From NCBI RefSeq assembly GCF_029193815.1, contig NZ_JARFVC010000010.1:38904-102903 (forward strand): DNA of 64,000 nucleotides, given 5' to 3'. Under the pieces are notes generated by a model. That model had not been told where the DNA came from and did not search any database. It worked only from the letters and a program-made list of their open reading frames with translations. Position 1 is the stretch's first letter. Each line of letters begins with the position of its first letter. This document shows, one piece after another, positions 43,306 to 51,812 of the stretch. The DNA comes from Cytobacillus sp. S13-E01. GTDB lineage: Bacteria; Bacillota; Bacilli; Bacillales; Bacillaceae_L. A program made the translations under genes and the position numbers.

Positions 43306-44046
43306 ATGTCACTTTTAGAGATAAAAAATTTGACTGGTGGTTACACAAAGAATCCTGTTCTTAACGATATTTCATTTACAGTTAATCGGAATGAAATTGT
43401 TGGTTTAATTGGCTTAAATGGAGCAGGCAAAAGTACGACAATTAAGCATGTCATTGGTTTAATGGAGCCTAAAAAAGGTGAAGTTTTAATTAATGAAAGA
43501 ACATTACAAAGTGGTCTTGAAGAGTATCGTTCACAGTTTAGTTTTATTCCAGAAACACCTATTCTTTATGATGAACTAACATTGTATGAACATTTAGAGC
43601 TTACAGCAATGGCTTATGGATTAGATAAGGAAACATTTACTTTGCGTTTAGAACCGTTACTTAAAGAATTTAGAATGGAAAAAAAGGCAAAGTGGTTTCC
43701 TGCTCATTTCTCAAAGGGGATGAAGCAAAAAGTCATGATTATGTGTGCGTTTTTAGTGGAACCTCCGCTTTATATTATAGATGAGCCTTTTGTTGGTTTA
43801 GATCCACTTGGAATTCAGTCATTGTTGGAATTAATGAATAAAATGAAGCAAAATGGCGCTGGTATTTTAATGTCGACACATATTTTAGCTACCGCTGAAA
43901 GGTATTGTGATTCATTTGTTATTTTACATAATGGAGAAGTTCGTGCAAAGGGAACTCTTGAAGAACTAAGAACTCAATTTGTGATGAAAAATGCTACACT
44001 GGATGATATCTATATCCAGCTTACAAAGGAAGAATCCAATGATTGA
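43306..44046 (+). CDS. ecsA: ABC transporter ATP-binding protein EcsA
   Basis: A 246-residue ABC ATPase: Walker A GLNGAGKSTTIKH, signature HFSKGMKQK, Walker B LYIIDEPFVGLD, switch MSTHILATAERYC. EcsAB in B. subtilis affects protein secretion, competence and intramembrane proteolysis by RasP; the transported substrate is debated. The ribosome-binding site is GAAGGGATAAG. Its end overlaps ecsB by 8 bp, so the two are probably co-translated. Confidence 0.93.
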   Translation: MSLLEIKNLTGGYTKNPVLNDISFTVNRNEIVGLIGLNGAGKSTTIKHVIGLMEPKKGEVLINERTLQSGLEEYRSQFSFIPETPILYDELTLYEHLELTAMAYGLDKETFTLRLEPLLKEFRMEKKAKWFPAHFSKGMKQKVMIMCAFLVEPPLYIIDEPFVGLDPLGIQSLLELMNKMKQNGAGILMSTHILATAERYCDSFVILHNGEVRAKGTLEELRTQFVMKNATLDDIYIQLTKEESND

Positions 44047-45256
44047 CACAAAGCAATTATGGAAACGGCGCTATACACAATATGTAAAAGAGGTTAGACG
44101 ATATTTAAAGTATATGTTAAATGATCATTTATTGATTGCTCTTGTTTTTTTACTAGGAGGAGCCGCATTTGTATATAGTGGCTGGCTGTCAACACTTCCG
44201 GCTAATTTTCCGGCTTTCCTAATTATTGCACTTGTTCTAGCCATTCCATTAACAAATAGTCAGGTCCAAACTCTTTTGAAGGAACCTGATTTAGTCTTTT
44301 TACTACAAGTGGAAAATAAATTAACACCATATTTTCAGAAGGCATTTGTCTCAAGCTTTGTTTTTCAGAGCTATCAATTATTACTATTATCAGTTGGGCT
44401 TGCACCGCTTTATGTTAAGGCATCTGGTAATTCCTTTGTGGCCTTTGGTGTTCTATTCGCTGTTCTATTGCTACAAAAGGTTTGGAATTTAGTAATGTCA
44501 TGGAATGTAAACTTTTTTGATGAACCTTGGGCAAGAAATGCGGATAAAGTCGTTCGTTATTTCATTAATTTCTTATTTTTTTACTTCATTATAAAAGAAG
44601 CCACCTTTATTCTTATCGTCGGAATGATTGTCATCATGATGCTGCTTCTTATTTATTTCCAACGCGCTACCACGAATAAAAGCATTAAATGGGAGCGATT
44701 AATTGATCTTGAATCTAGACGTATGATGACATTTTATAGAATTGCAAATTTATTTACAGATGTACCGAAATTAAAGGAGCGCGTGAAACGCCGCAGGTGG
44801 CTTGACTGGGTAACACGTATGCTTACTTACTCAAAAAACAATGCATTTGGCCACCTATATTTAAGAACCTTCTTACGCTCTAGCGATTATTTTGGAATGT
44901 ATCTTCGCCTGGTTGTAATTGGTGGACTACTTCTATTATATTTACCATTAGATAACGGAAAAGTATTTGTTAGCCTTTTATTTATCTATTTAACAGGGTA
45001 TCAATTAATGACATTATGGAGACAACATAGTACGAAAATATGGATTGACTTATATCCCGTTCCACGCGAGGTAAGGCGAAAATCATTCCTTCGGCTAGTC
45101 TTTGTATTGTTGATTACTCAAAGTGTTGTATATGCACTATTTGTTTTGGCCAGTGGTATGCTGGTGCATTCACTATTATCAATAATAGCGGCAATCTTGT
45201 TTAATTATCTACTTGTATTCTTCTATATAAAAGGAAAAATTAATAAGTTAATTTAA
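44039..45256 (+). CDS. ecsB: ABC transporter membrane protein EcsB
   Basis: A 405-residue membrane subunit with around eight hydrophobic segments, in N-terminal (about 30-175) and C-terminal (about 290-400) groups around a basic cytoplasmic region (RVKRRRWLDWVTRML). It starts MIDTKQLWKRRYTQYVKEVR at ATG 44039, overlapping the ecsA stop; an upstream frame opening at 43991 lies wholly inside ecsA. It partners EcsA. Confidence 0.92.
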   Translation: MIDTKQLWKRRYTQYVKEVRRYLKYMLNDHLLIALVFLLGGAAFVYSGWLSTLPANFPAFLIIALVLAIPLTNSQVQTLLKEPDLVFLLQVENKLTPYFQKAFVSSFVFQSYQLLLLSVGLAPLYVKASGNSFVAFGVLFAVLLLQKVWNLVMSWNVNFFDEPWARNADKVVRYFINFLFFYFIIKEATFILIVGMIVIMMLLLIYFQRATTNKSIKWERLIDLESRRMMTFYRIANLFTDVPKLKERVKRRRWLDWVTRMLTYSKNNAFGHLYLRTFLRSSDYFGMYLRLVVIGGLLLLYLPLDNGKVFVSLLFIYLTGYQLMTLWRQHSTKIWIDLYPVPREVRRKSFLRLVFVLLITQSVVYALFVLASGMLVHSLLSIIAAILFNYLLVFFYIKGKINKLI

Positions 45257-45258
45257 TT

Positions 45259-45290
45259 CCCCTTATTGGTTCAATAGGGGGTTTTTTACT
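45259..45290 (+). terminator. Terminator after ecsAB
   Basis: CCCCTTATTG pairs with CAATAGGGGG around GTT, then TTTTTT. It separates ecsAB from ecsC. Confidence 0.85.
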
Positions 45291-45447
45291 TCTGATGGTT
45301 AGAAAAAAGTTTTCACTGCGACTTCAGTCATCTTTTTTCACATGAAAAATGAAACTTAAACAGTTTGAAATCCGTATACTTTAGGTAGACATGTTAATTC
45401 AACCAAAGGTGTAAACAAATTATTGTTTGAAAAAGGAAGATTAAGAC

Positions 45448-46161
45448 ATGAATGAGTATGAACGTAAAGTACAAGAGGAAATGGTTCTATGGAGAAAGAG
45501 GGTTACAAAAAAATCTACCATGCTTAATCGGTTCTCGAAAACGGCTCAAACGAAAATTAACAGCTTAATACCTGATAAAGCACATCAAGTTATAACTGAA
45601 AGTATTAAAAAGATGGTTCAAGCAACATTAGTTGGTTCTGAATATACAACTAAACCAAAAGAAGTCTCAAGGTTATCGTTGGAAGCAAAAGAAAAGTTAG
45701 TAATAGAAAGATTAAATGTATATAAGCGTACCGCAGCCGTGGAGGGTGCAGGGACAGGAGCAGGTGGCTTTCTTTTAGCGCTTGCAGATTTTCCCTTACT
45801 ACTATCTATAAAAATGAAGTTCTTGTTCGAAGTTGCTTCAATTTACGGTCATGACTCAAAGCGATATGATGAACGATTGTTTATTCTTTATATCTTTAAA
45901 TTGGCGTTTTCAAGCGATAAATATAAAATGGAAACATTGTCATATATCGAAGATTGGGATATTAAAAAGAGAGAGCTGGAAGAGGTAGATTGGCGAGTAT
46001 TTCAACAGGAGTACCGTGACTATATCGATTTCATAAAAATGCTCCAACTTATTCCTGGGATTGGAGCAGTTGTAGGGGCATATGCAAATTATAATTTACT
46101 TGATCAATTAGGAGAAACAGCGATTAACTGCTTTCGATTACGACATTTTAAAAATAGTTGA
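45448..46161 (+). CDS. ecsC: EcsC protein
   Basis: A 237-residue EcsC-family protein. The central region has small-residue-rich hydrophobic stretches (AAVEGAGTGAGGFLLALADF and QLIPGIGAVVGAYANYNLL) that look like membrane-inserting hairpins, not standard helices. In B. subtilis it is the third gene of the ecs cluster and its function is unknown. Here a terminator and a 190-bp gap separate it from ecsB, so it has its own promoter. Confidence 0.9.
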   Translation: MNEYERKVQEEMVLWRKRVTKKSTMLNRFSKTAQTKINSLIPDKAHQVITESIKKMVQATLVGSEYTTKPKEVSRLSLEAKEKLVIERLNVYKRTAAVEGAGTGAGGFLLALADFPLLLSIKMKFLFEVASIYGHDSKRYDERLFILYIFKLAFSSDKYKMETLSYIEDWDIKKRELEEVDWRVFQQEYRDYIDFIKMLQLIPGIGAVVGAYANYNLLDQLGETAINCFRLRHFKNS

Positions 46162-46198
46162 TCAGAGGATAACAACTGGAATTGAATAGTAACTACAG

Positions 46199-46230
46199 AA
46201 AAAGCACTTGGATTATCCAAGCGCTTTTGT
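46199..46230. terminator. Bidirectional terminator between ecsC and the amidohydrolase gene
   Basis: AAGCACTTGGAT pairs with ATCCAAGCGCTT (one mismatch). A-runs and T-runs flank it, so it serves both convergent genes. Confidence 0.8.
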
Positions 46231-46233
46231 CAT

Positions 46234-47445
46234 TTATGCTTCTACTACTTCTTCTTCTTTGTTTCTAGTTTCATTTACTAAATAATTAACAGCTGCAGCG
46301 CCTAGCGTTTTTGCAGCAATGAGCATTGCTTTTTCATCAATATCAAACTTTGGATGGTGGTGAGGATATGGAATCTCGACATTTTCAGGTTTTGCACCTG
46401 TAAAGAAGAAGGTACCTTTCACTTTTTGAAGGTAATATGCAAAGTCCTCACCGCCCATTTGTGGATCAGATTCTTCGACTGATACTATTCCAGGCACATC
46501 CTTTGCAACCTTAACAAGGAATTCTGTTTCTTCTTTATGGTTAACAACTGCTGGGTAACCACGATCAAATGTATAAGAATAAGAGGAATCTGAAGTATAG
46601 CAAGTTCCCTTTATCACACGTTCAATCTCACCTTCAATTTGATTACGTACATCCTCATCGAATGTTCGTACTGTACCAATCAATTTAGCAGTATCAGCAA
46701 TTACATTGAAAGCATTCTGTGCGACGAATGAACCAACAGAAACAACAGCAGACTGAACTGGGTCAACCTTTCTACTAACAATTTGTTGTAAATTCACAAC
46801 AAGCTGTGATGCAGTAACAATGGCATCTTTTGTTTTATGAGGTGCTGCCCCATGCCCACCAGAGCCTTGAATAGTAACCTCAAATCTATCTGCTGCAGCC
46901 ATGATTGGGCCTTCACGGTAAAGAATTGTTCCAGTTGGATCACCTGCCCATAAATGTGTTCCAAAAATGGCATCGACTCCATCTAGGCAACCGTCTTCAA
47001 TCATTGCAATTGCTCCACCTGGTGCATATTCTTCAGCATGCTGGTGAATCAATACAACTGTCCCAGGCAACGATTCTTTCATCTCATTTAATACCTTTGC
47101 TAAAACCAATAGCGTAGATGTATGACCATCATGTCCACAAGCATGCATTACACCAGGTACTGTTGATTTATAAGGCACATCTTTTTCATCATGAATTGGT
47201 AAGGCATCAAAGTCGGCACGTATTGCAACTGTTTGACCTGGTTTCCCACCAATGACTTTTGCAACTACACCATTACCTCCAACATTCGTACGAACTTCAA
47301 TCCCTAGATCTTTATAAAAGTTAGCTATGTATTCAGCCGTTTTATATTCTTTAAAGGATAATTCAGGGTGTTGATGTAAATAACGTCTTATATCAACCAT
47401 CTCAGTATATTTTTCTTCAAGTGATTCAAATAAATCAATCAGCAT
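46234..47445 (-). CDS. yhaA: M20D amidohydrolase YhaA
   Basis: A 403-residue member of the M20D peptidase family (N-acyl-amino-acid amidohydrolase / hippurate hydrolase type). Metal-site motifs: HQHPELSFKEYKTAEYI, AIRADFDALPI, MHACGHDGHTSTLLVLA, HQHAEEYAPGGA and MGGEDFAYYLQKV. The dimerisation domain lies at about 185-300. Cytoplasmic and probably binding two metals. Position next to the ecs genes matches B. subtilis yhaA. The natural substrate is unknown. Confidence 0.92.
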   Translation of the reverse strand: MLIDLFESLEEKYTEMVDIRRYLHQHPELSFKEYKTAEYIANFYKDLGIEVRTNVGGNGVVAKVIGGKPGQTVAIRADFDALPIHDEKDVPYKSTVPGVMHACGHDGHTSTLLVLAKVLNEMKESLPGTVVLIHQHAEEYAPGGAIAMIEDGCLDGVDAIFGTHLWAGDPTGTILYREGPIMAAADRFEVTIQGSGGHGAAPHKTKDAIVTASQLVVNLQQIVSRKVDPVQSAVVSVGSFVAQNAFNVIADTAKLIGTVRTFDEDVRNQIEGEIERVIKGTCYTSDSSYSYTFDRGYPAVVNHKEETEFLVKVAKDVPGIVSVEESDPQMGGEDFAYYLQKVKGTFFFTGAKPENVEIPYPHHHPKFDIDEKAMLIAAKTLGAAAVNYLVNETRNKEEEVVEA

Positions 47446-47611
47446 TTTATTGGCCCCCTATACATTATTTTCAAACTATTGCTATAATTATAGCATTGTT
47501 ACTAAAAAAATGATGAAACTTTTGCTTTAAAATAAAAAAAGTTATTATTTATTAGACGAGTTCAGTATTATTAAGTATGGGAGCTAATATATGGAGGAGA
47601 GGTGATAATTA

Positions 47612-48292
47612 ATGGAATTAAAACCACAATTAGATAATAATCCGGAAAGTAGTAATTTTCTATTCTATTTGTTTTTTAGCCTTTGTGTGCCTTCGATGCT
47701 ATTATTAATTCTTTATCTAAATCAATTGCGTGCAGGTAAGGCATTACTTGGAGATACTATGATAGTTCGTATTGCTGAAGGAATGACGAATCCCTTTAGT
47801 AAATTCGTCTTTACGTTGTTTACTGAAATGGTTACAACAGAAGGAATAATTGCCCTGTTGATTCTTTCAATCATCTTAATATGGTGGAAGAGCAGAGACT
47901 ATGTTGCAATAATTGTTCTTGCGTTAGGAACCTATCTTAGTGATGAGTTAAATAAATGGCTTAAAGAGGTATTCGCTAGAGAGCGCCCACTTATCGACCC
48001 AGGAATTTATGCTGAAGGTTACAGTTTTCCAAGCGGCCATGCGATGATTGGATTAATGTTTTATGGCTTTCTGACGTATTTTCTTTTAACAAAATTACGG
48101 ACTAGCAAAAGTAAACTAATTTTCGGAATAATAATGTCATTATTCATTTTCCTTATTGGATTTAGTAGGATTATCCTAAACGCCCACTATCCATCTGATG
48201 TAATAGGAGGATTTGCGATTGGTTTTATAGGCTTAGTCATTATGGTCCTTTTACACAAGGGTGGAACAAAGGTATGGCCTAACAAAAAATAA
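47612..48292 (+). CDS. PAP2-family phosphatase
   Basis: A 226-residue integral membrane lipid phosphatase. The three conserved motifs are KEVFARERPLIDP (KxxxxxxRP), SFPSGHAMIGL (PSGH) and SRIILNAHYPSDVIGG (SRxxxxxHxxxD). Six helices. Likely substrates are phosphatidate, phosphatidylglycerophosphate or undecaprenyl pyrophosphate; sequence alone does not decide. Start ATG 47612 after GGAGAGGTGAT. Its terminator has been split by an insertion element. Confidence 0.9.
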   Translation: MELKPQLDNNPESSNFLFYLFFSLCVPSMLLLILYLNQLRAGKALLGDTMIVRIAEGMTNPFSKFVFTLFTEMVTTEGIIALLILSIILIWWKSRDYVAIIVLALGTYLSDELNKWLKEVFARERPLIDPGIYAEGYSFPSGHAMIGLMFYGFLTYFLLTKLRTSKSKLIFGIIMSLFIFLIGFSRIILNAHYPSDVIGGFAIGFIGLVIMVLLHKGGTKVWPNKK

Positions 48293-48302
48293 TGAAAGAA
48301 AA

Positions 48303-48310
48303 AAGCAGGG
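48303..48310. terminator. Left arm of a split bidirectional terminator
   Basis: AAGCAGGG here and CCCTGCTT at 49180-49187 would form one hairpin with loop TTAATCG if the DNA between was removed. The pair lies between two convergent genes, and both have lost the continuous structure. Confidence 0.6.
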
Positions 48311-48318
48311 TTAATCGC
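48310..48318. repeat. Left 9-bp direct repeat (target duplication)
   Basis: GTTAATCGC, found again at 49172-49180. It brackets the terminal inverted repeats exactly. Confidence 0.65.
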
Positions 48319-48367
48319 TAAGTAGTTCGGTTCAGAGGTAGAAAATCAAAAATAACAGGTCATTTTT

Positions 48368-48399
48368 AAGACGAATTCGCATATGAATTCGTCTTTTTA
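48368..48399 (+). terminator. Terminator-like hairpin inside the MITE-like element
   Basis: AAGACGAATTC pairs perfectly with GAATTCGTCTT around GCATAT, followed by TTTAT. It may now terminate the upstream phosphatase gene. Confidence 0.75.
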
Positions 48400-48417
48400 T
48401 CTATACTGATATTATAA

Positions 48418-48515
48418 GGTTTCAGGTCCGATGGCGCATGGAGCTAGACGTAGATAGACCAAGACACGAAGTTATACACAACCTTACAATTTAATAAATT
48501 CCTAAACAATGAAAA
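48418..48515 (-). repeat. Family-1 repeat, 5' half in reverse, leader type 2
   Basis: On the minus strand: GTTTAGGAATTTATTAAATT ... GTCTATCTACGTCTAGCTCC then ATGCGCCATCGGACC. The hairpin core and 3' end are missing. Confidence 0.8.
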
Positions 48516-48621
48516 AGGCGTGCAATCTGACAACAGATTTGACACCTCTTTGACACCCATAAATAAAAAGAAAGAGCGAACCCTCAAGGACCAAGAGATG
48601 AGGGAATCAGCATGGTTTAAT

Positions 48622-48812
48622 AAATAAGCGGAGAAATTTCTCTTAATTACGAAATAGCACTTAAAATAGCTTAAATAGACGGAAGGATTCCGACTATTTA
48701 CACAAAAAACGTCAAAATGGATCATTTTGCATTGCTTAAGCGGAAAACCTCCGCTTATATACCCCGAACCAAGCCTTATTACGCAGTTTAACCGGAAAAT
48801 CTCCTCTTATTT
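48622..48812. repeat. Four related hairpins (TAAGCGGA...TCCGCTTA type)
   Basis: The hairpins lie at 48622-48646 (AATAAGCGGA, degenerate right arm), 48674-48699 (AATAGACGGAA/TTCCGACTATT), 48736-48758 (TAAGCGGA/TCCGCTTA) and 48788-48812 (TTAACCGGA, degenerate). Centres are about 50-60 bp apart. The best copy is the third. Confidence 0.55.
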
Positions 48813-49171
48813 TAACTATCACTGGTTACTAAATTTAGGAGATGACTTCTGATGTATATATGGAAATGTGTAAGAATTGACATCCCAATTGACACTTAAT
48901 TTTGAGTGTCCAAAAAGTATTGTCCTTTAAATTTATTTTGTCATTAGTGGTTTTATTTTACTATAAGAGGTATTATAAATCCCTATATAAAAGGAAAATG
49001 GCGTACGTCGATTCGTATGCCATTTCTAGTGTCAATTTTCCGTTATGTACCTCAAAACGAAACGGTTTAATGTTAAAACCTCTGCGTTTTAAGTTTTCTA
49101 AAAAATTTTGTTAATTGGCTGGTTATTTAACTTGTTAAATTGAGTTTTCTACTTCATAACCGAACTACTTA

Positions 49172-49180
49172 GTTAATCGC
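49172..49180. repeat. Right 9-bp direct repeat (target duplication)
   Basis: GTTAATCGC, identical to 48310-48318. It is followed by the right terminator arm CCTGCTT. Confidence 0.65.
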
Positions 49181-49191
49181 CCTGCTTCTTT

Positions 49192-51318
49192 CTACTCAAC
49201 CGATAATAAAATTGAATCTCCTTTTTTAGAAACGGCAACCTTTGCAAGCTTAGCGTTTCTTTCGACATCTAAGCCAGTGCCCTCAGGTACAAAATAGCTC
49301 TCAATGCCAAATATAATCTGATCATATCCATTGTATTTTCCTGTCATAATCACTTCATCTTCAGCTAACTTCATTTTAGTAGGATCTATTTGCCTGTTAA
49401 AGACCTTAATCGTTTGATAGATACCATCCTTATTTTCTTTTAATAATAAATAAGCACGACCTTGATTCCTTTCCACAGGTAGTTCAAGTTCACCAATTTC
49501 ATACTGTAAACGAACGTAGTCACCTTGAATAAGTGAGCGTGGATCGACCGGGGCTAATTCAAGTGTTATCACTTTACCTTCACTTAATAATTGTTCATTT
49601 GAGAAAACTTGGTAGCCTAAAATACTTAATTGTAAAAGAACGACAGAAGTAATTAAATACCACTGCTTTTTTGAAAATACAGTGCGTAAGGATGATCCAG
49701 ATTCTTTTTTATCAAAGAAACGAGTTAGTAGTAAAAATAGTAAACCTATAATAAATAATGATAGAGATTTGTGAAGTAGTGACCAAACAAAGTCGTAATA
49801 GGTTGTAATTAGAAAGGCTAGCCAAAAGACCACTGTAAGTCTAAACTCAAATAACTTTTCATTTCTTCCATAATCAAGGAGTACGATCGTCCCTACTCCA
49901 AAAAATAATACACTATAGAAAATTTCAATTAAAAGACCCTCGTTTAAAAACGTTAATGAATACAGAAAAAGTAAAGAATAGAATAGTCCTATACGTGAAA
50001 CATCTTTTCTGTTTTTAGCTAAGTAAGTGAGAACTCCATTTCCAATTGCAAATGTAAGTAATATAAGTTCTAGATGGGCACTAAGTTCTAATTCATTTAA
50101 AAGTAAAGAAAGAGTACATCCCATAAAAGAAGTGTAACTTATTAATCTTACTACACCATCTTTTATTAGTAGGAAAGTAACAAGGGAAATCACAAGATAA
50201 AGTATGGTGATAAAGCTACTTAGGAAAATGGCAGCGAGCATACCTGAGAAAAAGGCCATGATAATTAATGTATGTCTTGCAGTTGCTTCAAGTTTATGAA
50301 AAAGTAAACCAACTAGTATGAAGATAAGGCTAACAGTAACTATTGCATATTCAGATTCGAAAATTAGGAAAATTAATGATCCGAAGCTAGAAGCAAACAT
50401 GATTGAACCAATAATGGTAACAATTACGATTAAAATTCTTTTTGGAATATTGTTAACACCATCTCCAGCATTCCTAGTTATTTTTCTTGCCAAAAGGACT
50501 CCGCAAATTATTAAAATTATAGAAGCAATCGAACCGCTTAGTTGAATGGCAAAGAACCCTAAATTGTCTAGAAATAATATAGGTAATTCGATGATCTTCG
50601 CAAAAGCATAGAGGCTTCCCATTGTAAATAATATAATTGTTAGCCCCTTATCACCGCTGTTTTTAGTGAGAAGCCTATAGGAAATAAAAGCAAAAAAGAT
50701 ATATAAAATATTTGTCCAGCCACTATAAGGATCAAAAAGCTCGAAGAAACTAATTCCTATTAAAGACAGATGTACAACAGAATATGATAAATATCTGATT
50801 GTTTTAATGTTATAAGAAGATGTGAAGGTCAATCCAAACAAAAATAAATTTATCACACCAATCGCAAGGTAAATAACCCACTCTTCAAAATTAGAGCGGA
50901 CAATGAAATACGAAGATGGATACATATAAAACCAATAAGCAAGATGGAAAAGTATATAGCTTAGTATCCAAAGAGGTGTATATCTGGTAATAAAAGCTAA
51001 TAGTACAGTTGGTAAAAGCCATACTACAAACAGCATATAACTATCTGCATGGGAATTGTAAATTTGCCCAACTAATCCAACACTAACTCCAAAGCAAATA
51101 GCTGCCGCAACGAGAAACCACTTTCCTAAAAACGGTTGATGTGAAAGAAGCTTTGTGGATGTAAAAGAAACTAAATAAAATAGGATCATTGCTCCAACAG
51201 ATAAAGATAATTTTTCATATCTTGAAAAGTATCCCCAGTTTGCAGCAAAAAAGTAAACGATACTAGATAAAAAAAGGATTATTGAACCCAGGTAACCTAT
51301 TGGTATCAATCTAGTCAT
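49192..51318 (-). CDS. DUF2157 / GDYXXLXY membrane protein, 708 aa
   Basis: A polytopic membrane protein with about 18-20 helices. The N-terminal part looks like a DUF2157 domain (TRLIPIGYLGSIILFLSSIV, FLGKWFLVAAAICFGVSVGL). The soluble C-terminal part (about 570-708) carries GDYVRLQYEIGEL, the motif that names the GDYXXLXY family. In many bacteria the two domains are in separate genes; here they are fused with a DUF4401-like middle. The function is unknown. ATG 51318 has the strong AAGGAGGGAG site; the opening at 51345 overlaps it. Confidence 0.8.
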   Translation of the reverse strand: MTRLIPIGYLGSIILFLSSIVYFFAANWGYFSRYEKLSLSVGAMILFYLVSFTSTKLLSHQPFLGKWFLVAAAICFGVSVGLVGQIYNSHADSYMLFVVWLLPTVLLAFITRYTPLWILSYILFHLAYWFYMYPSSYFIVRSNFEEWVIYLAIGVINLFLFGLTFTSSYNIKTIRYLSYSVVHLSLIGISFFELFDPYSGWTNILYIFFAFISYRLLTKNSGDKGLTIILFTMGSLYAFAKIIELPILFLDNLGFFAIQLSGSIASIILIICGVLLARKITRNAGDGVNNIPKRILIVIVTIIGSIMFASSFGSLIFLIFESEYAIVTVSLIFILVGLLFHKLEATARHTLIIMAFFSGMLAAIFLSSFITILYLVISLVTFLLIKDGVVRLISYTSFMGCTLSLLLNELELSAHLELILLTFAIGNGVLTYLAKNRKDVSRIGLFYSLLFLYSLTFLNEGLLIEIFYSVLFFGVGTIVLLDYGRNEKLFEFRLTVVFWLAFLITTYYDFVWSLLHKSLSLFIIGLLFLLLTRFFDKKESGSSLRTVFSKKQWYLITSVVLLQLSILGYQVFSNEQLLSEGKVITLELAPVDPRSLIQGDYVRLQYEIGELELPVERNQGRAYLLLKENKDGIYQTIKVFNRQIDPTKMKLAEDEVIMTGKYNGYDQIIFGIESYFVPEGTGLDVERNAKLAKVAVSKKGDSILLSVE

Positions 51319-51480
51319 TTTTTCTCCCTCCTTTTTTCTAATCATATACTAAATTTCATATATATGTATGTATTTTGATGAATTCTTATCCCTAAAAATC
51401 CTGGTGAAGTGTATACATGATTATCCATGTAATCTAGGTGCATTGTATTGAAAAAACTATACTAAAGGAGATGGGTTTTT

Positions 51481-51612
51481 ATGAATAGATTTATTGCCAT
51501 TCTGGTATTACTCTTCGTTAATAGTGGCTGTAACTGGGGTGAACTAGGTGAGAACGTTCGCATTAAATATAATGTAGAGCCTGAGGGAATTGAGGATTAT
51601 CCCTTGCAATAA
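51481..51612 (+). CDS. Small predicted lipoprotein, 43 aa
   Basis: It starts MNRFIAILVLLFVNSGCNWG, a short signal ending in a lipobox-like VNSGC, so Cys17 could be lipidated. The mature part is about 27 residues (ELGENVRIKYNVEPEGIEDY). AAAGGAGATGGG precedes the ATG by a good distance. No relatives recognised. No terminator of its own is seen before 51750. Confidence 0.55.
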   Translation: MNRFIAILVLLFVNSGCNWGELGENVRIKYNVEPEGIEDYPLQ

Positions 51613-51749
51613 TCTATTAAGAACAGTCGTATATGGATACAAGTGAGTATGTTGGAGTTTTTATTAAATTAGAATAATCAACTGCAGAAACCTGAGTTGA
51701 GTATTTTTAACCTTATAGAATTCATCTTGATTGGACTAGGACATGTAAA

Positions 51750-51790
51750 CAAAAGCTAGGCTGACTATCTTTTAAAGTCAGCCTTTTGTG
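51750..51790. terminator. Terminator of the amino acid permease gene (bidirectional)
   Basis: GGCTGACT (51759-51766) pairs with AGTCAGCC (51776-51783). T-runs lie on both strands. Confidence 0.8.
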
Positions 51791-51812
51791 ATGGAAGGAT
51801 ACTTTGACATTT

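Larger units (their letters stand above)
48319..49171. mobile_element. MITE-like element, 853 bp, no gene
   Basis: The left end TAAGTAGTTCGGTT (48319-48332) is mirrored by AACCGAACTACTTA (49158-49171). Similarity continues inward for about 15 more bases (GTAGAAAA against TTTTCTAC). No ORF with a ribosome-binding site is present, so it is non-autonomous. It carries a terminator-like hairpin near the left end, a family-1 half copy, four AAGCGGA-type hairpins, and a hairpin AAATGGC/GCCATTT (48997-49026). The 9-bp duplication on both sides suggests transposition. No transposase in the window has these ends. Confidence 0.65.

Noticed and set aside
48444..48725. Open frame of 93 codons in the MITE-like element
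   Set aside because: It runs through a family-1 fragment and two hairpins, without a ribosome-binding site. I see no transposase motif.
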